From Balneola sp. (GTDB taxonomy: Bacteria; Bacteroidota; Rhodothermia; Balneolales; Balneolaceae): a stretch of DNA of 64,000 nt. The notes beneath the pieces were generated by a model. The model had not been told where the DNA came from. It did no database searches and saw nothing but the letters and a program-made list of their open reading frames with translations. Below are positions 37,751 through 46,879 of the stretch, piece by piece (the stretch's first letter is position 1; the number at the start of each line of letters is the position of its first letter). The stretch is from positions 62,001 through 126,000 of the forward strand of contig JANQSE010000007.1 of NCBI GenBank assembly GCA_028284195.1. The letters run 5' to 3'. A program made the translations under genes and the position numbers.

Positions 37751-37838
37751 AAGGAGTTTTTGATATGAATATCTCCAGAATTTCTTAACGATTACTTACA
37801 GTATTGATAATAAGGTGTGTAAGATTTTAACCGATTGC

Positions 37839-38411
37839 CTAAATCTTGTCTAAAGGTGTGCGTTCAGCCGATGCCATAGCTCTGAAAGCAGAGGGAGAAA
37901 TGCCTGTTTCGGCTTTAAATTGATTCGATAAATACTGAGAGCTGCTGTATCCTAATTCCCAAGCAATTTCGCTGATGGTTTTCTCTCCATATACCAGAAG
38001 TTCTTTTGCTTTTTCGATGCGTTGTTGGATCGCATATTTTTCGATAGTACGCCCCTCCATTTTTGAAAAAATGGAACTGAGTGTTGAGTAACTTTGTCCT
38101 ATGCTCTCTTCCAGATATGTGGACATATTTATTCTGGTATCGCTTTTTTGATGATGAATGTATCCGATAATCGCTGATTTTATTGCCGACACCAACTTGG
38201 AGTTTTTATCATCAATCAAATCGAAGCCTTCTTTCCGGAGCATTCCGGAGAGCACTTCTTTGTTGATGCTAACAGGCTTTTCAAATTCAACCACTCCAAG
38301 ACCGATATGTTTTACCGGATAATTCAGGGCATTCATTATTTGTCCAACTACTTTGATACAGCGGTCGCAAACCATATTTTTGACAAAAATGTTAGAACAG
38401 AGATTTGGCAT
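37839..38411 (-). CDS. AraC-family regulator with N-terminal HMA-like metal-binding domain
   Basis: The 190-residue protein begins with an HMA-like ferredoxin fold (NIFVKNMVCDRCIKVVGQI, Cys 15 and 18; VEFEKPVSINKEVLSGMLRKEGFDL), lacking the upstream Met of classical GMxCxxC. The C-terminal 100 residues are an AraC DNA-binding domain with KTISEIAWELGYSSSQYLSNQFKAETGISPSAFR. The layout suggests that Cu(I) or a copper chaperone binds the N-terminus and changes transcription of copA and perhaps the oxidase operon. The regulator and copA point the same way, so cotranscription is possible. The domain call is firm; copper sensing is inference. Confidence 0.82.
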   Translation of the reverse strand: MPNLCSNIFVKNMVCDRCIKVVGQIMNALNYPVKHIGLGVVEFEKPVSINKEVLSGMLRKEGFDLIDDKNSKLVSAIKSAIIGYIHHQKSDTRINMSTYLEESIGQSYSTLSSIFSKMEGRTIEKYAIQQRIEKAKELLVYGEKTISEIAWELGYSSSQYLSNQFKAETGISPSAFRAMASAERTPLDKI

Positions 38412-38474
38412 AATTGGTTTTTAAAAGACATCGAAAAATAGCTAAAATCCTGGGTCGGATGAAGGCTAATCTAT

Positions 38475-38506
38475 CCTGCCGATCAGGTATAAAAATGTTA
38501 TCTTTG
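38475..38506 (+). promoter_or_regulatory. Predicted promoter of fumC
   Basis: TATCTTTG at 38499-38506 matches the -7 box exactly. The -33 position holds CCTG, a partial match to TTTG at the expected distance. It lies 24 bp before the fumC ATG. Confidence 0.5.
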
Positions 38507-38530
38507 AGGGAACATAAAATAAAGGAGATC

Positions 38531-39919
38531 ATGAGCAATTTCAGAGTTGAAAAAGATTCTATGGGTGAAGTTAAAGTGCCAAAAAACGCTCTTTATGGAG
38601 CCCAAACTCAACGTGCACACGACAACTTCCCGATCAGTGGAATTAAGTTCAACAGAGATTTTATTCAGGCATTAGGGTACATCAAAAAATCGGCAGCACT
38701 CACGAACTCTACACTTGATTTAGTAGATGAAAAGATTGCAAATACTATAACAGAGGCTGCACAGGAAGTAATTGAAGGGAAGCATGATCAGGAATTTGTA
38801 ATTGATATTTTCCAGACTGGTTCAGGTACTTCCTCTAACATGAATGCGAATGAAGTGATCTCCAAGAGGGCAAACCAGCTTAGTAATGATGAATTAGGCA
38901 TTCATCCAAACGATCATGTGAATTTTGGCCAAAGCTCGAACGATGTGATTCCAACAGCAATCAGGATATCGGCAGTGCTAGCAGCAACTAACAAATTGAT
39001 TCCTGCTCTCGAGCATTTGAGAGATACTTTTATTAGCAAAGGAAAAGAATATGCTGACGTGGTAAAAACAGGGCGTACCCACTTAATGGATGCAATGCCT
39101 GTTACCATTGAGCAGGAATTTAGCGGATATGCGCGGCAGGTAGATTTGGGAATTGACCGGATTGAATCTGCATTAGCCAGAATGGCTGAGCTGCCACAAG
39201 GCGGAACTGCTGTTGGCACAGGAATTAATACCCATGCCGAGTTCGGGAAGCGTTTTGCTGAGAAAGTTTCTGAATTAACAGGAATCGGTTTTGAAGAAGC
39301 AGAAAACCATTTTGAGGCACAGGCAACAGTGGACGCTCCTGTTGAACTTTCAGGGCAGTTAAAGACCATCGCCGTTAGCTTAATGAAAATTGGCAATGAT
39401 TTACGTTGGATGAACTCCGGACCAAATGGAGGGTTGGGAGAAATTCAACTTGCCGCATTGCAGCCTGGTTCTTCCATTATGCCGGGCAAAGTAAATCCGG
39501 TTATTGAAGAATCGCTTACTATGGTATGCGCCCAGGTAATTGGGAATGATACATCTATTACAATTGGTGGGCAGGCCGGAAATTTTGAACTGAACGTGAT
39601 GCTTCCGGTGGTGGCTCATAACCTGCTTCAATCAATCGAAATTCTTGGAAATGCAGCTCGCAATTTGGCAGATCGTTCAGTTTCGAGGTTAGAGGTTCGA
39701 AAAGACATAATTGTCGATATGGTAGGTAGAAACCCGATTCTTGTAACAGCATTGAATCCAATTATCGGATACGATTTAGCTGCTAAAATTGCGAAAAAAG
39801 CTTTTGCAGAAAACCGACCTTTATTTGATGTGGCCAAAGAGATGACTGATCTTTCGGATGAAGAGTTAAAAAGTGCTTTGGATCCAATCAAAATGACCAA
39901 AGGTGGATTTACTGACTAA
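38531..39919 (+). CDS. fumC: Class II fumarate hydratase
   Basis: The frame opens at 38414, but the ATG at 38531 is preceded by AAAGGAGATC and begins MSNFRVEKDSMGEVKVP, the family start, giving 462 residues. FumC interconverts fumarate and malate in the TCA cycle without a metal cluster. Visible are ALYGAQTQRA, QTGSGTSSNMNANEV, FGQSSNDVIPTA, KTGRTHLMDAMPVT and the signature GSSIMPGKVNPVIEE. All substrate-site motifs are intact. Confidence 0.96.
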   Translation: MSNFRVEKDSMGEVKVPKNALYGAQTQRAHDNFPISGIKFNRDFIQALGYIKKSAALTNSTLDLVDEKIANTITEAAQEVIEGKHDQEFVIDIFQTGSGTSSNMNANEVISKRANQLSNDELGIHPNDHVNFGQSSNDVIPTAIRISAVLAATNKLIPALEHLRDTFISKGKEYADVVKTGRTHLMDAMPVTIEQEFSGYARQVDLGIDRIESALARMAELPQGGTAVGTGINTHAEFGKRFAEKVSELTGIGFEEAENHFEAQATVDAPVELSGQLKTIAVSLMKIGNDLRWMNSGPNGGLGEIQLAALQPGSSIMPGKVNPVIEESLTMVCAQVIGNDTSITIGGQAGNFELNVMLPVVAHNLLQSIEILGNAARNLADRSVSRLEVRKDIIVDMVGRNPILVTALNPIIGYDLAAKIAKKAFAENRPLFDVAKEMTDLSDEELKSALDPIKMTKGGFTD

Positions 39920-40064
39920 GTATTTTTGTTAGTCACTTTATCAGGTTATTAAAAGACGAAAACCGGGAGCGCTTTATTTTGAAAGAAAAGCGCTATATCG
40001 TATTATTGAGCCCCGATTATCTAGGGTTCCTTTCTATTGTATGTAAATTATTTAATTACTGAAA

Positions 40065-42485
40065 ATGGCAGAGACGAAGACACGTAAAAAAATATCGGCA
40101 TTCAGTGCAGCTAAGAAAAAAGAGATCTTAGCGGATTATAAATTAGGCTGGTTAAGCCGCTATATGTCTTTGATTGGTAGAAAAGAAGTACTAACAGGAA
40201 AAGCTAAGTTTGGGATTTTTGGCGATGGAAAAGAGATGCCACAAATTGCGATGTCTAAAGTTTTTAAAGATGGAGATTTTCGTTCCGGTTATTATCGCGA
40301 CCAAACATTTATGCTTGCCATTGGAGGGGTAACCCCGGTTCAGTTTTTTGCCCAACTTTACGCTACCCCTGATACGGAGTTAGAACCACATTCTGGTGGG
40401 CGGCAAATGAATGCTCATTTTGCAAGCCGCTTGTTGAATGATGATGGTACATGGAAAGATCAAACTAAGATGAAGAATACTTCTTCTGATATGTCGCCTA
40501 CTGCCGGGCAAATGGCCAGGCTGCTTGGATTGGCGCAAGCATCTAAAGTCTATCGTAACGAAAAAACGCTAAAGGGCAAAGAATGGAATAAATTTTCCAA
40601 AAAAGGAAATGAAGTTGCTTTTGGCACTATTGGCGATGCCAGTACATCTGAAGGGGTTTTCTGGGAAACTATTAATGCAGCAGGTGTGCTCCAGGTTCCC
40701 ATGATTATGTCGGTTTGGGACGATGGCTGGGGTATTTCCGTTTCTAAAAAATACCAAACCACAAAAGAAAGTATCTCGGAAGTTCTATCAGGTTTCCAAA
40801 GAACCAAGAACAAACCCGGATACGAAATACTAAAAACCAAGGCATGGGATTATCCCTCTTTAATTGAAACGTACCAAAAGGCAGAAGAAATTGCCCGTAA
40901 ACAACATGTTCCGGTTTTAGTGCATGTAGAAGAAGTAACACAGCCACAGGGGCATTCCACTTCAGGATCGCATGAGCGGTACAAGACCGAAGAAAGATTG
41001 AAATTTGAGGAAGAGTTTTGCTGTCTTCAGAAAACCAGGGCATGGATACTCAAAAATAAAATTGCTGCCAAAAAGCAGCTTGATGAGTTAGAAGAAGAAG
41101 CACTGAACGAAGCGAACTCAGCAAAAAAAGAAGCCTGGAAAAATTATAGTGAGCCGATAAAAGCTGAAAAGACTCAGATGATGGATTGGCTGGCTGGTTT
41201 GAAAGAAGAGACCGGGCAGGCAAAAATTGACGACGTGATAAAACGCCTTAAAATGGTTCAGAATCCAATCAGAAAAGATGTGCTTTCTGCGGGCAAAAAA
41301 GCGTTATATGCCACGGCCGGTAAATCCAGCTCAACAAAAACAACATTGATTGAGTGGGTTAAACAAAGCGAAGAAAACAACAAAGAGCGGTTTAATTCTC
41401 ACTTATTAAGTGAAACTGAGTTTTCTCCTCTTAGGATTGAAGAGGTGAAGCCCGAATATTCTGAAAAGCCAAAAAATGTGGATGGCCGGGTTGTTCTGCG
41501 TGATAATTTCGATAAGATTTTTGAGAAATACTCAAATACTCTGGTTTTTGGCGAAGACGCCGGAAAGCTGGGTGATGTAAACAAAGGTCTGGAAGGCATG
41601 CAGGACAAGTACGGAGAGATACGTGTTTTTGATACTGGAATTCGTGAGGCTACCATTTTAGGCCAGGGAATTGGGATGGCACTGCGGGGGCTTCGCCCAA
41701 TTGCTGACATACAGTACCTGGACTATGTGCTTTATTGTTTTCAAGGAATGAGTGATGATTTAGCCTCTCTGCGTTATAGAACCAAAGGTGGCCAGGCTGC
41801 GCCGTTGCTTGTTCGAACCAGAGGACACAGATTGGAAGGAATTTGGCATTCAGGCTCGCCAATGGGGGTTTTGATTAACGGTTTAAGAGGTATACATATA
41901 TGTGTTCCAAGAAATCTAACTTCTGCTGCCGGGTTTTATAACACTTTGATTCAAGGGGATGATCCGGCACTGGTTATTGAACCCCTAAATGGATATCGCC
42001 TTAAAGAAAAGATGCCCGATAATCTGGGAGAATTTACAACACCGCTTGGAGTTCCGGAAGTCGTGAAAGAAGGAGAAGATATCACAGTAGTTTCTTATGG
42101 CTCAACATTCAACATCATTGAAGGGATGATTCCACAGTTTGAAGAAACGGGAATATCTATCGAGTTAATTGATGCCCGTACACTGCTTCCATTTGATCGA
42201 AATCATATGATTGTTGAGTCGCTCAGGAAAACAAACCGTTTGTTGGTTGTGGATGAGGATGTTCCGGGAGGAGCTTCCGCGTTTATCATGCATCAAATAC
42301 TGGAAATTCAGGAAGGGTATAAACATCTTGATTCGAAACCTCATTGCCTGACAGCTCAGGAGCATCGCCCTGCTTATGCTACTGATGGAGATTATTTTAG
42401 CAAGCCAAATGCGGAAGATATTTATGAAGAAGTGTATGAGATCATGAGGGAATGTGAGCCTGATCGATTTCCGGAACTGTATTAA
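40065..42485 (+). CDS. 2-oxoacid (branched-chain type) dehydrogenase E1, fused alpha and beta subunits
   Basis: The 806-residue protein joins E1-alpha and E1-beta. The alpha half (about 1-460) shows FRSGYYRDQTFMLAIGG, EPHSGGRQMNAHF and the thiamine-diphosphate site GDASTSEGVFWETINAAG. The beta half (about 475-806) shows LVFGEDAGKLGDVNKGLEG, FDTGIREATILGQGIGMAL, QYLDY and IELIDARTLLPFD with EDVPGGASAF. A charged helical linker joins them. It decarboxylates 2-oxoacids and passes the acyl group to a lipoyl E2. E2 and E3 are not nearby. Pyruvate versus branched-chain substrate cannot be settled from sequence. Confidence 0.88.
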   Translation: MAETKTRKKISAFSAAKKKEILADYKLGWLSRYMSLIGRKEVLTGKAKFGIFGDGKEMPQIAMSKVFKDGDFRSGYYRDQTFMLAIGGVTPVQFFAQLYATPDTELEPHSGGRQMNAHFASRLLNDDGTWKDQTKMKNTSSDMSPTAGQMARLLGLAQASKVYRNEKTLKGKEWNKFSKKGNEVAFGTIGDASTSEGVFWETINAAGVLQVPMIMSVWDDGWGISVSKKYQTTKESISEVLSGFQRTKNKPGYEILKTKAWDYPSLIETYQKAEEIARKQHVPVLVHVEEVTQPQGHSTSGSHERYKTEERLKFEEEFCCLQKTRAWILKNKIAAKKQLDELEEEALNEANSAKKEAWKNYSEPIKAEKTQMMDWLAGLKEETGQAKIDDVIKRLKMVQNPIRKDVLSAGKKALYATAGKSSSTKTTLIEWVKQSEENNKERFNSHLLSETEFSPLRIEEVKPEYSEKPKNVDGRVVLRDNFDKIFEKYSNTLVFGEDAGKLGDVNKGLEGMQDKYGEIRVFDTGIREATILGQGIGMALRGLRPIADIQYLDYVLYCFQGMSDDLASLRYRTKGGQAAPLLVRTRGHRLEGIWHSGSPMGVLINGLRGIHICVPRNLTSAAGFYNTLIQGDDPALVIEPLNGYRLKEKMPDNLGEFTTPLGVPEVVKEGEDITVVSYGSTFNIIEGMIPQFEETGISIELIDARTLLPFDRNHMIVESLRKTNRLLVVDEDVPGGASAFIMHQILEIQEGYKHLDSKPHCLTAQEHRPAYATDGDYFSKPNAEDIYEEVYEIMRECEPDRFPELY

Positions 42486-42551
42486 AACATTCATCTTTTT
42501 AAGAGGAAATACCTTAGAAATTCTTTGCGGAGCTTGGAGGTTTAAATAAGG

Positions 42552-43886
42552 TTATATCAATCCTCTCGCCTTCAATTCCAGATATTTATTTATCGCGTTT
42601 ACAGAAAGCTCCTTAGGAGGGGTGAGGATTGTATGTATGCCTCTTTGATTTAAGGTTTTCACAATTTGCTTTTTCTCATAGCTGAATTGTTCGGCAATTG
42701 TTTTGGTGTAGATTTCGCCAACGGTTTTTGGCTCCATTTCAAGCAGGGAACTCATCTCGGTGTTTTCGAAAAATACAGTAACCAATAAATGATCTTTGGC
42801 AACGTGTTGTAAATAAGGCAGGTGGCGTTCCATCCCGGAATATGTTTCAAAGTTGGTGTAGAGTAAGATGAGACTTCGTTGCTTGATATGGGTTCTCAAA
42901 GATATGAGAAGCCGCTCATAATCTGATTCCAGGAAATTGGCTTCGAGGTTATAAAGAGCTTCCTGAATACGTTGAATGTGTGTACGTTTTTTTTGAGGGA
43001 GAACTACCGTGGAATCGTTATTTGAAAAAGTTACCAATCCGGCTTTGTCTTCTTTCAGCAGTGCAATATTTGAGATTACCAGGCTGGTATTAATTGCATA
43101 GTCCAGCAAATGCAATTCATCAAAAGGCATTTTCATGACCCTGCCCATATCAATTACATTAATTACCTGTTGTGATTTTTCATCCTGATATTGGTTGATC
43201 ATTAATTGGTTTGCACGGGCAGTGGCTTTCCAGTTTATAGATCGAATATCATCTCCGGGCACGTAATTTCTGATTTGATCGAACTCCATGGTGTGTCCTA
43301 TTCGCCGGATCTTTTTAATGCCAATATCAGTAAGGCGGTTTGATATGGCATATAGTTCAAATTTTCTCATCTGGATAAAAGAAGGATACACAGGTACATC
43401 CATATTTTTTCCTGTGATGTATTTTCTTCTGGCTATTCCAAACATAGTTTCAGCAAAACAGACGGTACATCCAAAATTGTAAACTCCTCTTTCTGTAGGG
43501 CGCACTTCGTAGGTTTTCTTCTTTTGTTCTCCGGGTTTTAATCCTGTTATGATGTTAAAATCCCGAATCTGAAATTGGGGAGGTAGTTCTTCGATAATTT
43601 CAAGTTTACACCGAAATACATAGCTGCTGGAAATTGTTAGCGTAATTTTATTTTGATCACCGTTGGATAGGCGTTTGGGAGCAATTCGTTCTATTTGGAT
43701 TCCATCATTAATTCTGAAAAGCAGAAGCACATCAAGGATAGTAATCAGTGCCAGCCCGATTAGTGTAATTTGAGCAACTGCTTCTAACGCCGGAATAAAG
43801 AAGCCGCCAAGAAACAGGAAAACCGTTCCAAATAAAATCTGGAAGAAACGATTCGAAAAATAAAGGGACTTAAAAAAGCGGACTAT
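42552..43886 (-). CDS. DUF58 protein with probable ATA start codon
   Basis: The first standard start (GTG at 43730) would remove the membrane region and begin inside the family's conserved LLLFRINDGIQIERIAP segment. The frame stays open upstream to an ATA at 43884-43886, giving IVRFFKSLYFSNRFF and two hydrophobic segments, the normal DUF58 N-terminus (444 aa). GGAGG lies 6-7 nt before that ATA, which overlaps the moxR stop. The body has ERGVYNFGCT, DQIRNYVPGDDIRSINWKATAR and a VWA-like NVIDMGRVMKMP. DUF58 proteins work with MoxR ATPases in envelope functions. Product is firm; the ATA start is inference. Confidence 0.8.
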   Translation of the reverse strand: MVRFFKSLYFSNRFFQILFGTVFLFLGGFFIPALEAVAQITLIGLALITILDVLLLFRINDGIQIERIAPKRLSNGDQNKITLTISSSYVFRCKLEIIEELPPQFQIRDFNIITGLKPGEQKKKTYEVRPTERGVYNFGCTVCFAETMFGIARRKYITGKNMDVPVYPSFIQMRKFELYAISNRLTDIGIKKIRRIGHTMEFDQIRNYVPGDDIRSINWKATARANQLMINQYQDEKSQQVINVIDMGRVMKMPFDELHLLDYAINTSLVISNIALLKEDKAGLVTFSNNDSTVVLPQKKRTHIQRIQEALYNLEANFLESDYERLLISLRTHIKQRSLILLYTNFETYSGMERHLPYLQHVAKDHLLVTVFFENTEMSSLLEMEPKTVGEIYTKTIAEQFSYEKKQIVKTLNQRGIHTILTPPKELSVNAINKYLELKARGLI

Positions 43887-44917
43887 CTCGGCACCTCCAC
43901 TTTTTCTAGCATCATAGCAATAACCTGATCCGGGGTAATTCCTTCCATTTCTTTTTCGGGCGTAAGAGTTATTCGGTGGCGAATAACCGGTTTTATGATA
44001 GCTTTAACATCCTCAGGTGTGATGAAATCTCTTCCTTTTATTGCTGCATGAGCCTGAGAAGCTCGCATCACAAATACAGCAGCTCTTGGGGACGCACCGA
44101 TGGATATGGAGCTGCTGTTTCTTGTAGCCTGAATGATTTGGGCTATATATTTCATTAATTCAGGTTCAACATGCACCCGGTTAATCACTTCTCTTTGAGT
44201 AATAACTTCATCTGCTGTAACAACCTGTTCAAGCAAAGAAATGTCTATTTTGTTTTGCCGGTTAAAGCTGCCATCCAGAATATTGATTTCTTCTTCCAGA
44301 TTTGGATACGGTACTTCAATCTTGAACAAGAAACGATCTAACTGAGCTTCCGGTAAACGATAGGTGCCTTCGTGTTCGATTGGATTTTGAGTTGCTATAA
44401 CCATGAAAGGAGCCTCCATGATATAAGTGGTTCCATCAACTGTTACCTGGCGTTCTTCCATTACTTCAAAAAGAGCAGCCTGGGTTTTAGCCGGCGAGCG
44501 GTTAATCTCATCAATCAAAATGAAGTTCGAAAAAACAGGGCCTTTTTTAAATTCAAAATCATTGGCTTTGTTGTTGAAGATAGAAGTTCCAATTACATCA
44601 GCAGGCATCAAATCCGGAGTGAACTGGATTCTCGAAAAACCGGAATTAACGGTGCGTGCCAGAAGTTTTGCAGTAAGTGTTTTTGCAACCCCGGGTACGC
44701 CCTCAACTAAAACATGTCCGCCCGCTAGCAGAGCAGTAATTAGTTGCTCGATCATTTCTGTTTGGCCTACAATTACTTTTTCAATTTCAGTTCGTATGGA
44801 ACTGGCCAGTTTCTGAACTCCCGATAGGTCTATTCTGGATGAGAATTCAGCCTCAGAAGCTGAAGCAGTTTGGGTATGTTCGTTAATGGGCTTGTTTGAA
44901 GTTTCTTCTGTGCTCAT
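43883..44917 (-). CDS. MoxR-family AAA+ ATPase
   Basis: The 344-residue protein has Walker A EGVPGVAKTLTAK, QFTPDLMPADVIG, Walker B NFILIDEINRSPAK, sensor IATQNPIEHEGTYRLPEAQLDRFLF and the C-terminal lid ASPRAAVFVMRASQAHA. MoxR ATPases act as chaperones for VWA or DUF58 clients; here the DUF58 gene follows at once. Its start overlaps the stop of the DUF4350 gene in an ATGA arrangement, and its stop carries the probable ATA start of DUF58. Tight coupling supports a single operon. Confidence 0.95.
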   Translation of the reverse strand: MSTEETSNKPINEHTQTASASEAEFSSRIDLSGVQKLASSIRTEIEKVIVGQTEMIEQLITALLAGGHVLVEGVPGVAKTLTAKLLARTVNSGFSRIQFTPDLMPADVIGTSIFNNKANDFEFKKGPVFSNFILIDEINRSPAKTQAALFEVMEERQVTVDGTTYIMEAPFMVIATQNPIEHEGTYRLPEAQLDRFLFKIEVPYPNLEEEINILDGSFNRQNKIDISLLEQVVTADEVITQREVINRVHVEPELMKYIAQIIQATRNSSSISIGASPRAAVFVMRASQAHAAIKGRDFITPEDVKAIIKPVIRHRITLTPEKEMEGITPDQVIAMMLEKVEVPR

Positions 44918-46137
44918 CGTTTACTTTGGTTATAGAATCGATCGATTCTTTGGGTTAATAGTTTCAGGGTATCAGCAGAAATATTTTTGGCTTGCCGGAT
45001 TTCAGCAAAAAGAGAAAAGAGCGCATCTATTTCCTGAATGTTAATACCCGAACGTTTAGCTACGTTATTTAAAAATTTGTCGTCAACCTTGTGCGTTTCC
45101 AGTCCAAGATTGGAACGAATGTATTCCAGGAAGAAGTCGATACGTTTAATAGCAATGGTTGTATGTGTTCCTTTTTCCAGGTACAAATCCCCAATAGTTT
45201 TGGCAAATTCAATACTTGAATTCACTGGTGGTTTTATTACAGGAATAATTCGCTGTTTTCGTTTACCTCTGAAGATCATAAAGGCCACAATGCCAAACAT
45301 AGTTATATACCAGGCTGTGCTCAGGGTTTTATCTGCCAATACATATTTGATAGGGCTGTTTTCATATCTGCGGCCGTCTTTATAATACTCATCCCAGATA
45401 AGGGTATTACCAGCAGGCAGGTAAGAGAGCGCAGTGAAGGCATATTCAGCATAACTCACATCCCGCATAAAGAAATTAGTAAATACAGCCGGGTTTGCAT
45501 GCACAAATAAAGCACCTTCTCCAAAGTCTATTTTTGCAAAATTAGCCAGGTTCTTTTCGTCTATGCCAAGTATTGTTGCAGAAGAAGAATCAACCGATGT
45601 AAGATATCTTCGGATTAATTTGGGGTATTTCCAAACTTTGGTGGTATCAAATGTTGGGTTTGTGAATGCAAGGGCAAAAGTGTCAACAGATTGAACATTG
45701 AAGTTTGTGATGGAAGAATCCCAGGGGGAATAGGCGAGGTCAGCTTTCAGGTTCAATGTATCGGCCAATGCCAGGTTAAATGTACTTGCGGCCATAAATA
45801 CATAATCTCCTTCAGCTACACGATTCAGCAGCATTTCAGTCTCAAAACGGTCAAAGCCCAATTCCGAATTGATGAAGATCCAGTTATAGCGTTCGTTTGG
45901 TGAGTTGAACTCGTTATTCAGGGAAACAAATAAAGGTTGATTGTTTACCAGTACCTTGTTTTTTACAGTAAGGCGAGGGCTTTCTTCTTTTAAGATGTAT
46001 GCTCCGTAAGGGATTTTATCCAATGCCGAATAACTTTCGCTCCAGTTGATGGGTTTGGGGCCAATGGCTTGTAAGAGTACATACAGTACAATGATGGAGC
46101 CCATTACTGTAAAGTATAGGATCTCTTTTTTATTCAT
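44914..46137 (-). CDS. DUF4350 membrane protein
   Basis: The 407-residue protein has one N-terminal membrane span (LYFTVMGSIIVLYVLLQAIG), then NWSESYSALDKIPYGAYIL, typical of DUF4350, a periplasmic GATase-like domain, a second span near residue 280 (WYITMFGIVAFMIFRG) and a helical cytoplasmic tail. It is a standing member of MoxR/DUF58 operons in Bacteroidota; function is unknown. It overlaps the DUF4129 gene by 8 bp and moxR by 4 bp. Confidence 0.82.
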   Translation of the reverse strand: MNKKEILYFTVMGSIIVLYVLLQAIGPKPINWSESYSALDKIPYGAYILKEESPRLTVKNKVLVNNQPLFVSLNNEFNSPNERYNWIFINSELGFDRFETEMLLNRVAEGDYVFMAASTFNLALADTLNLKADLAYSPWDSSITNFNVQSVDTFALAFTNPTFDTTKVWKYPKLIRRYLTSVDSSSATILGIDEKNLANFAKIDFGEGALFVHANPAVFTNFFMRDVSYAEYAFTALSYLPAGNTLIWDEYYKDGRRYENSPIKYVLADKTLSTAWYITMFGIVAFMIFRGKRKQRIIPVIKPPVNSSIEFAKTIGDLYLEKGTHTTIAIKRIDFFLEYIRSNLGLETHKVDDKFLNNVAKRSGINIQEIDALFSLFAEIRQAKNISADTLKLLTQRIDRFYNQSKR

Positions 46138-46846
46138 GCGTATTCTCCAACAGGCTTAGCAAAACGGAGTAGGATTTTTGCATGGCAGCGAAGCGATCCG
46201 GACTGATATTGAAGTTGCCGTACTCGGCATAATCATGGATGAAGGTGAGCGTGTTGAATGATTTTTTTAGCGGGCTATTGGTGATCTCTTCCAGGTATTC
46301 ATGATTTGTTTTGTCGTTTGCCCAGGAGATAACTTCATACTCGTTTAAAACTTGCAGTACCTTTAAGTAAAGATACCGGGCCGCTAATTGATAGTTTTGC
46401 TTTTGGACGGCCTCGTTCATGAGCTTATCAAGATCAACAGAATCAATGTGCTCTTCGTGCAGATTTATTTTCAGTTTTTTGGAAGCCGACCTTCCTGTAA
46501 AAGCTGCATCAAGATTTCCTTTAAAGAACGCATTAAGCAATAACCCCAAAGCAATAACAAAAAGAATAAGTAAGATGATTCTTCCGGAGATAATGCCATA
46601 GGAGCTTCTAAAAATACGATCGAGCTGTTTGCTCAGCCAGCCCAAAAAACGCAGCATCCATGAATCGGATGACTGGATATCAGTTTCGTATTGAAATGCT
46701 TTGTCACTCCTATAGGTGTTGATTCTTTCTTCTTCCGGCAGGCGAACATCCACGGTAGTGGTATCAACAGGAAGTTGCTGCGCTCTACTTGTTGATGCAG
46801 GAAGCATAACAGCCAGAAAAGAAACAAAGAGAACGACTTTTTGCAT
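46130..46846 (-). CDS. DUF4129 membrane protein
   Basis: The 238-residue protein has a signal peptide (MQKVVLFVSFLAVMLPASTSRA), a periplasmic stretch, one membrane span near residues 85-106 and the C-terminal DUF4129 helical domain (NYQLAARYLYLKVLQVLNEYEVISW, NHEYLEEI). It is part of the MoxR operon. Function is unknown. It lies 33 bp after the next upstream gene on the same strand. Confidence 0.82.
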   Translation of the reverse strand: MQKVVLFVSFLAVMLPASTSRAQQLPVDTTTVDVRLPEEERINTYRSDKAFQYETDIQSSDSWMLRFLGWLSKQLDRIFRSSYGIISGRIILLILFVIALGLLLNAFFKGNLDAAFTGRSASKKLKINLHEEHIDSVDLDKLMNEAVQKQNYQLAARYLYLKVLQVLNEYEVISWANDKTNHEYLEEITNSPLKKSFNTLTFIHDYAEYGNFNISPDRFAAMQKSYSVLLSLLENTHE

Positions 46847-46879
46847 GCTTAGATGTTCTGTTGGCTATATTTAATCTAA

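Noticed and set aside
39968-39994. Stem-loop AGCGCTTT/AAAAGCGCT after fumC, a possible terminator.
   Set aside because: The 8-bp stem is plausible but no T-run follows on either strand, and the loop is A-rich; evidence too weak to list.
43728-43730. GTG at 43730 as the DUF58 start.
   Set aside because: It would cut off the conserved membrane region encoded in the open frame upstream and has no ribosome site; the ATA with GGAGG is a better fit.
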